Source: Methylonatrum sp040877625 (GTDB lineage: Bacteria > Pseudomonadota > Gammaproteobacteria > Nitrococcales > Aquisalimonadaceae). Taken from it: DNA of 64,000 bases. Positions 49,311-57,376 of the stretch are shown one piece after another; the first letter of the stretch is position 1; each line of letters starts with the position of its first letter. The notes under the pieces were generated by a model. The model was not told the DNA's origin and made no database searches. It saw only the letters and a list, made by a program, of their open reading frames with translations. A program made the position numbers and the translations under genes. The stretch covers positions 1 through 64,000 of the forward strand of contig JBBDNK010000020.1 in NCBI GenBank assembly GCA_040877625.1. The letters run 5' to 3'.

Positions 49311-50222
49311 ATGAAATCGGCACTGATACTCGGTGGGACGCGATTTTTCGGCAAAAAGCTTGTGTGGCAGCTGTTGCGACAAGGCGTGGAGGTAACGATT
49401 GCAACCCGCGGCCTGAGCAAGGACCCGTTCGGGACCGAAGTCGATCGCGTAATCGTTGACCGCATGGAGCGGGATTCAATGTCCGCGGCGCTACGGCACG
49501 GCCAGTGGGATGTCGTTTTCGACCAGTCCTGCTTCTCTCCCGAAGAGGCGCGAGATGCTTTCGAGTGTCTGCGGGGAAGGATCGGCAGGTATGTGTTCAC
49601 CTCCACGGTAGCGGTTTACGACCGCGGCCTGAATCATCAGGAGACCGATTTCAACCCGTTGGCCTACCCGGTCAGGTTCCACAGCCGCATGCACTATCAG
49701 GGCGTATCCGGCTATCAGGAAGCCAAGCGTGCCTCGGAGGCATATCTGTTCCAGAGCGCCGATGTGCCGGTGGTTGCGGCGCGCTTCCCCGTGGTGGTCG
49801 GGGAGGATGATCCGACGGAGCGATTGAGGTTTCACGTCAACCTCGTGGCCAACAGGCAGCCAATACACGTTCCCGACGTCTATGAGCGCGTCGGTTTCAT
49901 TGCCGCGGATGAGGCCGCGGGTTTTCTGCTGGCGATGGGGACGAACGATTTCTCCGGTGCCATTAACCCTGGCTGCCGGGAAAGCCTGTCGCTACTGGAA
50001 GTAATTGAACTAATTGAAGAATGCTGTGACGCCAAGGCGGAGTTGACCGGCCATCCCGCCGACCCGGTTTCGCCGTACGCGATGTTCAGTGAGCTGACGG
50101 CGAACACCGACAAGGCCGGGGAGCTTGGCTTTGAATTCGCGGACGTGCGTGAACTCCTGAACAGGCTGGTCAGGTATTACCTCGGTAATCAGGCCCTGAA
50201 GCGGGTTTCCGGGGTGGGCTAA
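49311..50222 (+). CDS. NAD-dependent epimerase/dehydratase-family protein
   Basis: The 303-residue protein has an extended-SDR-like Rossmann start, ALILGGTRFFGKKLVWQLL, and an active-site-like segment, YVFTSTVAVYDRG with GYQEAKRASEAYL, though the usual Tyr-x-x-x-Lys is replaced by the YQEAK pattern. It resembles atypical SDRs of the chloroplast CSP41/isoflavone reductase-like type that often bind RNA or lack the standard reaction. The substrate is unknown. It is divergent from metX and converges on yggT. Confidence 0.82.
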   Translation: MKSALILGGTRFFGKKLVWQLLRQGVEVTIATRGLSKDPFGTEVDRVIVDRMERDSMSAALRHGQWDVVFDQSCFSPEEARDAFECLRGRIGRYVFTSTVAVYDRGLNHQETDFNPLAYPVRFHSRMHYQGVSGYQEAKRASEAYLFQSADVPVVAARFPVVVGEDDPTERLRFHVNLVANRQPIHVPDVYERVGFIAADEAAGFLLAMGTNDFSGAINPGCRESLSLLEVIELIEECCDAKAELTGHPADPVSPYAMFSELTANTDKAGELGFEFADVRELLNRLVRYYLGNQALKRVSGVG

Positions 50223-50247
50223 ACGGGTTTCGCAGCGTGCGGGCCTA

Positions 50248-50823
50248 TCAGCCTACCGAGAAGGCAAGCTGCCTGATCGGCGGGATCAACAGCATCTTCA
50301 GTAGCTGAATGCCGATCAGCACCACCATCGGCGAGAGATCCAGGCCGCCCATCGGCGGGATCAGGCGGCGGGCGGGGGCGACCACCGGCTCGGTCAGGCT
50401 GTCCAGCACGGCGATGCCGGGGTGATAGCTGCCAGGGCTGATCCAACTGATCACCACCCGGATGAGAACCGCGAACAGAAACACATTGAGCAACAGGTTA
50501 ACCAGCTCCGCCACCGAGTAGACAAGCAGGAAGGCGGGGTTGATGGGCCGGCCGGCAATGGCCAGCACCAGCGCCAGGGCAGCGAACTGCAGCGCCACCA
50601 TGAGCACGATCGATGCGGTATCCGCCCGGCCGATGCTGGGCAGGACTCGCCGCAGGGGTGCCAGGGGCGGATGGGTAACCTTGACCAGGAGCTGGGTGAT
50701 GGGATTGTAGAAATCCGCCCGCACAAGCTGCAGCAGAAAGCGCAGCATCACGGCCAGTATGTAGAGTCCGAACAGGGTCTGTACCAGAAAGGCGAGAGGA
50801 TCCCCCAGGTAGTTGCCGGTCAT
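50248..50823 (-). CDS. yggT: YggT family membrane protein
   Basis: The 191-residue integral membrane protein has a duplicated YGGT domain: two copies of the pattern with membrane pairs around residues 1-75 (FLVQTLFGLYILAVMLRFLLQLVRADFYNPITQLLVKVTHPPL, then PLRRVLPSIG) and 95-180 (FAVLIRVVISWISPGSYHP, PVVAPARRLIPPMGGLDLSPMVVLIGIQLL). It belongs to the conserved yggS-proC-yggT cluster. A part in osmotic or potassium homeostasis has been proposed; the mechanism is unknown. The start is directly next to the proC stop. Confidence 0.92.
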   Translation of the reverse strand: MTGNYLGDPLAFLVQTLFGLYILAVMLRFLLQLVRADFYNPITQLLVKVTHPPLAPLRRVLPSIGRADTASIVLMVALQFAALALVLAIAGRPINPAFLLVYSVAELVNLLLNVFLFAVLIRVVISWISPGSYHPGIAVLDSLTEPVVAPARRLIPPMGGLDLSPMVVLIGIQLLKMLLIPPIRQLAFSVG

Positions 50824-51651
50824 CTATTGTGCTCCCAGTTCATTGCCCAGTGCGTCTGCCCGCTCGGCGGAGGAACGGATTGCCTGCTCCACAAGATCGC
50901 GGAGGTCGCCTTCCTCCAGCACGCGGATCGCCCGCTCCGTGGTGCCCCCCGGCGATGTTACACGGCGGCGCAACGTCTGTGGATCATCCTCGCTTTCCAG
51001 CGCCATCTTGGCGGCCCCGAACGCGGTCTGGATGGTCAGCAGCCGTGCCATCTCCCTGGACAGGCCCAGACGGGCGCCGGCATCTTCCATCAGTTCCATG
51101 AGCAGGAAGAAATAGGCAGGGCCGCTGCCGGATACGCCGGTGACGGCGTCCAGCAGTTTCTCATCCTCCAGCCAGCAGGTCAGGCCGACCGCACGCATCA
51201 GGGATTCCGCCAGACTGCGTTGTCCGGTGTCGACCCGTGAATTTGCGTAAAGGCCTGTCGCGCCGCTCTGTACCAGCGCAGGCGTATTGGGCATGGCGCG
51301 TACCACCGCCGCCTTGCCGCCAAGCCAGCGGTTCAGATCGGGTTCACGCACGCCTGCCGCGATCGAGACAACCAGGACCTTGTCGCCGGCCAGCGCCGGG
51401 GCCAGTTCTTCGGCGACCGCGCGAAGGACTTGCGGCTTGACCGCGAGGACCACCGCATCGGCGCCGCGTACCGCGTCCAGGTTGCTCTCCATGGACTGGA
51501 TGCCAAATGCCTGCGCCAGGCCATGGCGCTGCTGCGGGTCGGGGTCCGCTACCCGTATCCGGGCGGGGTCGAAGCCGTCCGCCACCAGGCCGCCGACGAG
51601 GCTGCGCGCCATGTTGCCGCCGCCGATGAACGTGATGATCTGTTTAGCCAT
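50824..51651 (-). CDS. proC: Pyrroline-5-carboxylate reductase
   Basis: ProC reduces pyrroline-5-carboxylate to L-proline with NAD(P)H. The 275-residue protein shows the Rossmann start ITFIGGGNMARSLVGGL, the AVKPQV motif, MPNTPALV and the C-terminal signature DAVTGVSGSGPAYFFLLMELMEDAGARLGL with TSPGGTTERAI. The ATG at 51651 overlaps the yggS stop by eight bases (ATGGCTAA) and yggT follows without a gap, so the three are one coupled operon. Confidence 0.95.
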   Translation of the reverse strand: MAKQIITFIGGGNMARSLVGGLVADGFDPARIRVADPDPQQRHGLAQAFGIQSMESNLDAVRGADAVVLAVKPQVLRAVAEELAPALAGDKVLVVSIAAGVREPDLNRWLGGKAAVVRAMPNTPALVQSGATGLYANSRVDTGQRSLAESLMRAVGLTCWLEDEKLLDAVTGVSGSGPAYFFLLMELMEDAGARLGLSREMARLLTIQTAFGAAKMALESEDDPQTLRRRVTSPGGTTERAIRVLEEGDLRDLVEQAIRSSAERADALGNELGAQ

Positions 51652-52381
51652 GCCTGCTGCTCCCAAGTTCTGGTGATTCATTGCCCCCTGCGGAGGCCGG
51701 CGTCCGGGATCCGAAAATGTCCGTGCCTACCCGAACGAGGGTAGCGCCCTCTGCGATGGCTGCCTCGAGGTCGCCGGACATGCCCATGGACAGCGTGTCC
51801 AGGTCGTGGCCGCTGGCGATAAGTTGATCCTGCAGTTCCTTCAGGGCGCGAAACGGCGCCCGCCGGGCTGATTCGCTTTCCGCCGGAGCCGGTATGCACA
51901 TCAGGCCGCGCAGCCGCAGCCGATCCAGGCCGCCAATCGCATCGGCCAGTTCCGCCGCGTGTTCCGCCGCCAGCCCGGCCTTGGTGGGCTCGCGGCTGAT
52001 ATTCACCTGCAGACAGACGTTCAGAGGCGGCAGGTTGGCCGGCCGCTGCGCGTTCAGGCGCGTTGCCAGCTTCAGACGGTCAACACTGTGAACCCAATCA
52101 AAGTACGTGGCTACCGGATTTGTTTTATTGGCCTGCAAAGGGCCGATGAAATGCCATTCAATGCCGGCGCCGTGCAGGGCGTCCTGCTTTTGCCTGGCCT
52201 CCTGCAGGTAATTCTCGCCAAAGGCGGTCTGGCCCTGGGCAAGCGTCTGGCGCAGTTCGTCCGCCTGGCGGGTCTTGCTCACGGCAAGCAGACGCACACT
52301 GCCCGCGGGACGTCCATGGAGGCGTTCCGCGTCACTGATTCGCTTGCGTACGGCGGCGAGTCGTTGAGCGATGGTGGTCAT
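51644..52381 (-). CDS. yggS: PLP homeostasis protein YggS (PLPBP)
   Basis: The 245-residue single-domain PLP-binding protein of the PROSC/YggS family controls intracellular pyridoxal phosphate and amino-acid pools and has no known catalytic activity. The PLP lysine is in LLAVSKTRQADELRQ near the N-terminus, with FGENYLQEARQK and WHFIGPLQANKT as further family motifs and LSMGMSGDLEAAIAEGATLVRVGTDIFG at the C-terminus. The ATG at 52381 is chosen by family length. Divergent from pilT, the usual arrangement. Confidence 0.95.
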   Translation of the reverse strand: MTTIAQRLAAVRKRISDAERLHGRPAGSVRLLAVSKTRQADELRQTLAQGQTAFGENYLQEARQKQDALHGAGIEWHFIGPLQANKTNPVATYFDWVHSVDRLKLATRLNAQRPANLPPLNVCLQVNISREPTKAGLAAEHAAELADAIGGLDRLRLRGLMCIPAPAESESARRAPFRALKELQDQLIASGHDLDTLSMGMSGDLEAAIAEGATLVRVGTDIFGSRTPASAGGNESPELGSSRHG

Positions 52382-52487
52382 GTTGCCGAGCCTGTCCAGA
52401 TCACTGTACCTTAGCCGGAGTCGCCTTTCGGCGACTGCCGAAAGCGGGGTTACGGCTTTCAATAACATAAGAATGCTGGGGTAATCG

Positions 52488-53525
52488 ATGGATATTGCTG
52501 ACCTGCTCGCGTTCGGCGTGAAAAACAACTGCTCGGACCTTCATCTATCGGCAGGCCTGCCGCCAATGATACGTGTCGACGGTGATGTACGTCGAATCAA
52601 CCTGCCGGCCATGGACCACAAGGAGGTTCACGGCCTGATCTACGACATCATGAACGACAAGCAGCGCAAGGACTTCGAGGAGTTTCTGGAGACCGATTTC
52701 TCCTTTGAAATTCCCAATCTCGCGCGCTTTCGTGTCAACGCCTTCAATCATAACCGGGGCGCGGGGGCGGTGTTTCGTACCATTCCATCCACCGTGCTCA
52801 CGCTTGAGGAGCTGAAGGCGCCGGAGATCTTCAAGGAGATCTCGGATACCCCGCGCGGGCTGGTGCTGGTGACCGGGCCCACCGGCTCGGGCAAGTCCAC
52901 CACGCTGGCGGCGATGGTCAATTACAAGAACGAAAATTCCCACGAGCACATCCTCACGGTGGAGGATCCCATCGAGTTCGTGCACGAATCCAAGAAGTGC
53001 CTGGTCAACCAGCGCGAGGTTCACCGCGACACACTGGGTTTCGCCGAGGCGCTGCGTTCGGCGCTGCGTGAAGATCCCGACGTCATTCTGGTGGGCGAAA
53101 TGCGTGATCTGGAAACCATTCGCCTGGCGCTGACCGCGGCGGAAACAGGGCACCTGGTATTTGGCACCCTGCATACCAGCTCCGCCGCCAAGACCATCGA
53201 CCGTATCATCGATGTGTTCCCGGCCGCCGAGAAGTCGATGGTGCGCTCCATGTTGTCCGAATCGCTGCGTTCGGTCATTTCCCAGACGCTGCTGAAGAAA
53301 GTTGGCGGTGGACGCGTGGCCGCTCACGAGATCATGATCGGTACGCCGGCCATCCGGAACCTGATCCGTGAGGAAAAGGTCGCGCAGATGTATTCCGCCA
53401 TCCAGACGGGCCAGGGCCTGGGCATGCAGACGCTGGATCAGTGCCTTCAGGGTCTGGTACGCAGCGGTGTCATCAGCAAGCAGGATGCCCGCGGCAAGGC
53501 GGTAAACAAGGACTCCTTCAACTGA
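52488..53525 (+). CDS. pilT: Type IV pilus retraction ATPase PilT
   Basis: PilT is the hexameric ATPase at the inner-membrane base of type IV pili that powers retraction and twitching. The 345-residue protein has Walker A GPTGSGKSTT, the Asp box near EDPIEFVH, Walker B region VILVGEMRDLETI and the His box TGHLVFGTLHTSSA. The C-terminal AIRNLIREEK motif, required for retraction, is intact. The N-terminal LLAFGVKNNCSDLHLSAGLPP is typical. pilU follows 41 bases later. Confidence 0.97.
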   Translation: MDIADLLAFGVKNNCSDLHLSAGLPPMIRVDGDVRRINLPAMDHKEVHGLIYDIMNDKQRKDFEEFLETDFSFEIPNLARFRVNAFNHNRGAGAVFRTIPSTVLTLEELKAPEIFKEISDTPRGLVLVTGPTGSGKSTTLAAMVNYKNENSHEHILTVEDPIEFVHESKKCLVNQREVHRDTLGFAEALRSALREDPDVILVGEMRDLETIRLALTAAETGHLVFGTLHTSSAAKTIDRIIDVFPAAEKSMVRSMLSESLRSVISQTLLKKVGGGRVAAHEIMIGTPAIRNLIREEKVAQMYSAIQTGQGLGMQTLDQCLQGLVRSGVISKQDARGKAVNKDSFN

Positions 53526-53566
53526 TCCTGACCAGGCGTCATTGACGCGTCGAGCCGGAGCGCAAT

Positions 53567-54700
53567 ATGGATTTCAACGCATTACTCGAGTTCATGGTCA
53601 GCAAGAAGGCCTCCGACATGTTCATCACGGCGGGCATGCCGCCGGCGATGAAGATCGCCGGCCGTATCACCCCGGTGACCAAGACCAAACTGACCCCCGA
53701 TCAGGCGCGTCAGATCGTCTTCGCCATCATGAACGATCGTCAGCGCGAGGAGTTCGACGCGGAGCGCGAGTGCAACTTCGCGATCAGCGCCTCGGGTCTC
53801 GGGCGGTTCCGGGTGAGCGCCTTTTTCCAGCGCAATAATGCGGGCATGGTGTTGCGGCGGATCGAGACGGAGATTCCGAAAATAGACGATCTCGGTTTGC
53901 CTCAGATTCTCAAGGAACTGGCTCTGACCAAGCGTGGACTGATCATGTTCGTCGGCGCCACCGGCACCGGCAAGTCGACCTCGCTGGCATCCATGATCGG
54001 CCACCGTAATCACAACACCGCAGGGCACATCATCACCATTGAGGACCCGATCGAGTTCGTTCACCAGCACGCCGGCTGCATCGTCACCCAGCGTGAAGTG
54101 GGGATCGACACGGAATCCTTCGAGGTGGCCCTGAAGAATACCCTGCGCCAGGCCCCGGATGTGATCCTGATCGGCGAAATCCGCACGCGGGAGACCATGG
54201 ACTATGCCATCGCCTTCGCGGAAACCGGCCATCTCTGTCTGGCGACCCTGCATGCCAACAACGCCAACCAGGCAATGGACCGTATTATCAACTTCTTCCC
54301 GTCGGAGCGGCGCGGTCAGTTGTTCATGGATCTTTCCCTGAACCTCAAGGCCGTCATTGCCCAGCAACTTATTCCAACGCCCGACGGCAAGGGCCGGGTG
54401 CCCGCCATCGAGGTGCTTATCGGCACACCGCTGATTCAGGACAAGATTCGTTCCGGGGAAATCCATGAACTCAAGGAGATCATGAAGCGCTCGGGCGAGC
54501 AGGGCATGCAGACCTTCGATCAGCACCTCTACAAACTCTACCGCGAAGGGCTGATTACCTATGACGATGCCATTCGCTACGCCGACTCCGCCAATGAAGT
54601 CCGGCTGCAGGCCAAGCTTGGCGCCGAAGACCGCGAAGAGAGCTTTCAGGCCGCCGCCGACGATATGAGCCTGATGCTCGAGGATGATGGGCGGAAGTGA
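53567..54700 (+). CDS. pilU: Type IV pilus retraction ATPase PilU
   Basis: PilU is a PilT paralogue that assists PilT-dependent retraction under load. The 377-residue protein has Walker A GATGTGKSTSLASM, the VILIGEIRTRETM Walker B region, the TGHLCLATLHANNA His box and a longer C-terminus than PilT ending in an acidic, helical tail (AADDMSLMLEDDGRK). The start at 53567 yields the family N-terminus MDFNALLEFMVSKKASDMFITAG. Its stop overlaps the GTG start of the next gene. Confidence 0.96.
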   Translation: MDFNALLEFMVSKKASDMFITAGMPPAMKIAGRITPVTKTKLTPDQARQIVFAIMNDRQREEFDAERECNFAISASGLGRFRVSAFFQRNNAGMVLRRIETEIPKIDDLGLPQILKELALTKRGLIMFVGATGTGKSTSLASMIGHRNHNTAGHIITIEDPIEFVHQHAGCIVTQREVGIDTESFEVALKNTLRQAPDVILIGEIRTRETMDYAIAFAETGHLCLATLHANNANQAMDRIINFFPSERRGQLFMDLSLNLKAVIAQQLIPTPDGKGRVPAIEVLIGTPLIQDKIRSGEIHELKEIMKRSGEQGMQTFDQHLYKLYREGLITYDDAIRYADSANEVRLQAKLGAEDREESFQAAADDMSLMLEDDGRK

Positions 54701-55074
54701 TCGACAAACCCACGCTGCGGCAGCGGCTGACCTGGCCTCGCCAGACGCCGTTGACGCTGGAGGTCACGGCTGGCAGCCGCCGGCCCGGCGGCGTGCGGCG
54801 GTTCGTCGTCCGGGTGTTCAACGCGGGTGATTTGCCGGTGAGGGCCGGCAGGCCGGCATTGGTCTGCATACCGGCGGAAGCACGCCAGTACACGCTGGTA
54901 CGCGCCCATCGGCCCTGTTATGTGCGGCCGCGCAGCTGCATCCGATTCGTGCTTGAGATGAAGCACGCCGAGCCGCCTGCGCAGAGCGCCGGTGTCGCGT
55001 ACCGCCTCGTCATCCCTCGACGGCCCTGGGGCATCACCTCCCTGAACATCACGGATCTGGTCCTGTCCAGCTGA
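54697..55074 (+). CDS. Hypothetical protein coupled to pilU
   Basis: The 125-residue protein starts at a GTG that overlaps the pilU stop (GTGA). It is rich in arginine, proline and beta-forming residues (GGVRRFVVRVFNAGDLPVRAGRPALV, AYRLVIPRRPWGITSLNITDLVL), suggesting a small beta-barrel or Ig-like fold. It is not a recognisable PilZ domain, having no RxxxR-(D/N)xSxxG pattern. The position between pilU and the pilin cassette suggests a pilus-associated role. Confidence 0.65.
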   Translation: MIDKPTLRQRLTWPRQTPLTLEVTAGSRRPGGVRRFVVRVFNAGDLPVRAGRPALVCIPAEARQYTLVRAHRPCYVRPRSCIRFVLEMKHAEPPAQSAGVAYRLVIPRRPWGITSLNITDLVLSS

Positions 55075-55170
55075 TTCGCCGCTTCCACGCGCGACGGCCG
55101 GTAGCAGTGACGGTGATCGGCGGCCGCGTTCGCCGTGAGCGTAACGGTCAACTCGGGGTAACATGTCCAC

Positions 55171-55707
55171 ATGAAAATCAGCCGCTCAGACATGCGCTGC
55201 CGCACCCGCGCCCATCCCCTCGTGGGTGCGGCCGGTTTCAGCCTGGTGGAACTGCTGCTGGTGGTCATCATCCTCGGCATTCTGGCGGCGGTCGCCGGGC
55301 CACGCATCTTCCAGCCCACGCCGTTCAGCGCCAGGGCCGCGGCCGACGAGCTTGGCGCCCTGCTGCGCTATACCCAGCAGTTGAACATGAATTTCGGTGC
55401 CGAAGCGGTGCTCGTCGTAGACGATGCCGGCCGCCAGTTCAGAATCGAGCGTGGCGGCGGCCCGCTGCGGTTTCCCGGCGCCGGCAGCGACAGCATCGAC
55501 TGGCCGTCCGGCGTTACCGTGACCGCGGACTGTTCACTGCTCGGGTTTACCCGCCGCGGTGACGCCCGCTGTAACGGTGCTACATTGCCTGCGACCGCAG
55601 CCGCGCTCAGGCTGCAGGTGAGCGGCGGTAACAGCAGCCACGCGGTATGCGTCCATCCCGTGACCGGTTTCGCGGAGGTGCGTCTTGGCACGACAAGCTG
55701 CGGCTGA
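55171..55707 (+). CDS. Type IV prepilin-like protein (MshC/FimT type)
   Basis: The 178-residue protein has a prepilin leader ending in Gly, cleaved before the N-methylated Phe of FSLVELLLVVIILGILAAVAG (G|FSLVE with Glu at +5). The globular part begins with RAAADELGALLRYTQQLNM, typical of GspH/FimT minor pilins, and contains paired cysteines (CSLL, CNGAT and CVHP, ending TTSCG). This fits MshC of the MSHA pilus. The next gene starts within its last 23 bases. Confidence 0.8.
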   Translation: MKISRSDMRCRTRAHPLVGAAGFSLVELLLVVIILGILAAVAGPRIFQPTPFSARAAADELGALLRYTQQLNMNFGAEAVLVVDDAGRQFRIERGGGPLRFPGAGSDSIDWPSGVTVTADCSLLGFTRRGDARCNGATLPATAAALRLQVSGGNSSHAVCVHPVTGFAEVRLGTTSCG

Positions 55708-56158
55708 ACACCGCCCCGTTTCGCGGTCACACCGCGGCGCCACGTTCATCGAACTGCTCATCTTCATCATCGTGGTGGCTATCGCCGTCACCGGTGTGCT
55801 CGGTGCCATCGCTTTCGCCACCCGCGGCAGCGCCGACCCACTGGTACGGATTCGCGCCGCCGAGCTCGGCCAGGCGTACCTGGAGGAGATTCTGTCCAAG
55901 CGCTTTGACGGCAGCAACTGCGGCAGCCGGCCGGATTACGACGGCGTTGCCTGTTATGACGGCCTCTGTGCCGCCGGCGAGCAGCCGCCACGGGATGCGC
56001 TGGGCAGCGTCCGCCCGGGGTATCCGGACTACCGGGTATTCGTCTGTGTATCCGACAGCACGCTGCAGGGACAGGACATGCGCCGGGTTGTGGTCCAGGT
56101 CCAGACCCCCACCGGCGAGCGTCTGGACTTCACGGGTCGCAAGGGGGATAACCCGTGA
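55685..56158 (+). CDS. Type IV prepilin-like protein (MshD type)
   Basis: The 157-residue protein starts at a TTG (55685) with GGAGG six bases upstream, all inside the preceding pilin gene. After a basic leader comes RGATFIELLIFIIVVAIAVTGVLGAI, a prepilin N-terminus (G|ATFIE, Glu+5). Cysteine pairs CGSR, CYDGLC and FVC suggest disulfides. Sequence and order match MshD. Its stop overlaps the next start (GTGA). Confidence 0.8.
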   Translation: MARQAAAEHRPVSRSHRGATFIELLIFIIVVAIAVTGVLGAIAFATRGSADPLVRIRAAELGQAYLEEILSKRFDGSNCGSRPDYDGVACYDGLCAAGEQPPRDALGSVRPGYPDYRVFVCVSDSTLQGQDMRRVVVQVQTPTGERLDFTGRKGDNP

Positions 56159-56982
56159 TCCCGGGGCGGCAACAAGGCGTTACGCTGGTGGAAATGGTTC
56201 TGTCCATCGTCATCTTCGGCGTGCTGGCGGTGGGCACCACCGCCTTCATCCGGCTCAGCGCGGACTCCTACGCGAGTTCCAGCGCGCGCCTGGAGCTGGC
56301 GGGCGCCGCCCGGATTGCGGTGGAACGCATCAATCGCGAACTCCGCAACGCGCTCCCGAACAGCGTCAGAATACTGAATGGCGGAACCTGTGTGGAGTTT
56401 CTGCCCGTGGTCGGCGCCGGCGTGCATCAATGGCAGACCGGCAGTTACAGCGGTGGAGAAACGATGCGTCCGCCGCCGGTTGAGGAAGACGCCGATGTCT
56501 TCCATGTGCTGGGCGAGACCCTCACGAACCTGTCCGGCGCTCCAGTATACGTCGCCATCTATCCTCTGCCCGGCGTGATAGATACCAGTGCCACCGGCGT
56601 GCTGCGCGCGGTGGCGACCCCGCCGTTGCAGCCTCTTGCCGGGGTTGATGGCGTGTCCGAGCTGCAACTCGCCGCGCCGACCCGGTTTCCGCGCGCCGCG
56701 CCGCCGCCGTACCGTGTTTATCTGGCCGGTGCGCCGGTGGCGTTCTGCCTTGCGGGCGGTCGCCTGATCCGCCATGAGGGGTATGCGCTTGGCGATGCGC
56801 CGTCCAGCGGCGCCGGCCACCCCCTGGGGCGCAATGTAAGCGCGAGCGCGGCTGATGCATTTGTCCATGACCCCGGTTCACTGACCCGTCACGCCGTGGT
56901 CCGGATCAACCTGGCTTTCACCGGCGGCGATAACCAGAGCACCGCGATTTCCCATGAGGTGCACGTTCTCAATGCGCCCTGA
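56155..56982 (+). CDS. Type IV prepilin-like protein (MshO type)
   Basis: The 275-residue minor pilin starts at GTG 56155, overlapping the previous stop. A very short leader precedes G|VTLVEMVLSIVIFGVLAVGTTAFI. The C-terminal domain (about 240 residues) is larger than other minor pilins, as in MshO/PilW types, with the IAVERINRELRNALPNSV helix after the membrane stalk. It probably caps or primes the pilus tip in a complex with its neighbours. Confidence 0.82.
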   Translation: MIPGRQQGVTLVEMVLSIVIFGVLAVGTTAFIRLSADSYASSSARLELAGAARIAVERINRELRNALPNSVRILNGGTCVEFLPVVGAGVHQWQTGSYSGGETMRPPPVEEDADVFHVLGETLTNLSGAPVYVAIYPLPGVIDTSATGVLRAVATPPLQPLAGVDGVSELQLAAPTRFPRAAPPPYRVYLAGAPVAFCLAGGRLIRHEGYALGDAPSSGAGHPLGRNVSASAADAFVHDPGSLTRHAVVRINLAFTGGDNQSTAISHEVHVLNAP

Positions 56983-57376
56983 TGCCCAGCAAGGTTCCTC
57001 GCTGCCCGTGGCCATCTTTCTGCTCGTGGTGTTGGCACTGCTGGCCGTTGTACTGCTGCGCCTGGCCGGTGGCGGCGCCTCCTCGACGGCCTTCGAGGCG
57101 ACATCCACCCGCGCCTATCTGGCGGCGCGCAGCGGCATGGAATGGGGCAGCGCGCAACTCGCCGCGGATCCGGACTGCGGCGCTGTGGCCGGTGTTACGC
57201 TCGATCTGGCCGCCGATCCCGGCATGAGCGGCTGCTCGGCGACGCTGGCCTGCAACGGCCAGACGGTGGACAGTGCGCCGCTGATTGTGTTCTCGCTGAC
57301 CAGCGTCGGCGACTGCCAGGCCGGTGACCTTTCCGCCAGTCGGACCCTGGACGGATTTGTGGAGGTTGCACCATGA
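56972..57376 (+). CDS. MshP-like / PilX-like pilus protein
   Basis: The 134-residue protein has a short N-terminus followed by GSSLPVAIFLLVVLALLAVVLLRLAGG, a hydrophobic stalk without the Glu+5, as in PilX/MshP-type proteins. The stalk is followed by AFEATSTRAYLAARSGMEWGSAQL, the PilX-family ARSGxE region, and four cysteines. An ATG at 56954 is also in frame; the one at 56972 sits near GAGGTG and overlaps the preceding gene by 11 bases. Its stop overlaps the MshQ-type start (ATGA). Confidence 0.75.
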   Translation: MRPDAQQGSSLPVAIFLLVVLALLAVVLLRLAGGGASSTAFEATSTRAYLAARSGMEWGSAQLAADPDCGAVAGVTLDLAADPGMSGCSATLACNGQTVDSAPLIVFSLTSVGDCQAGDLSASRTLDGFVEVAP

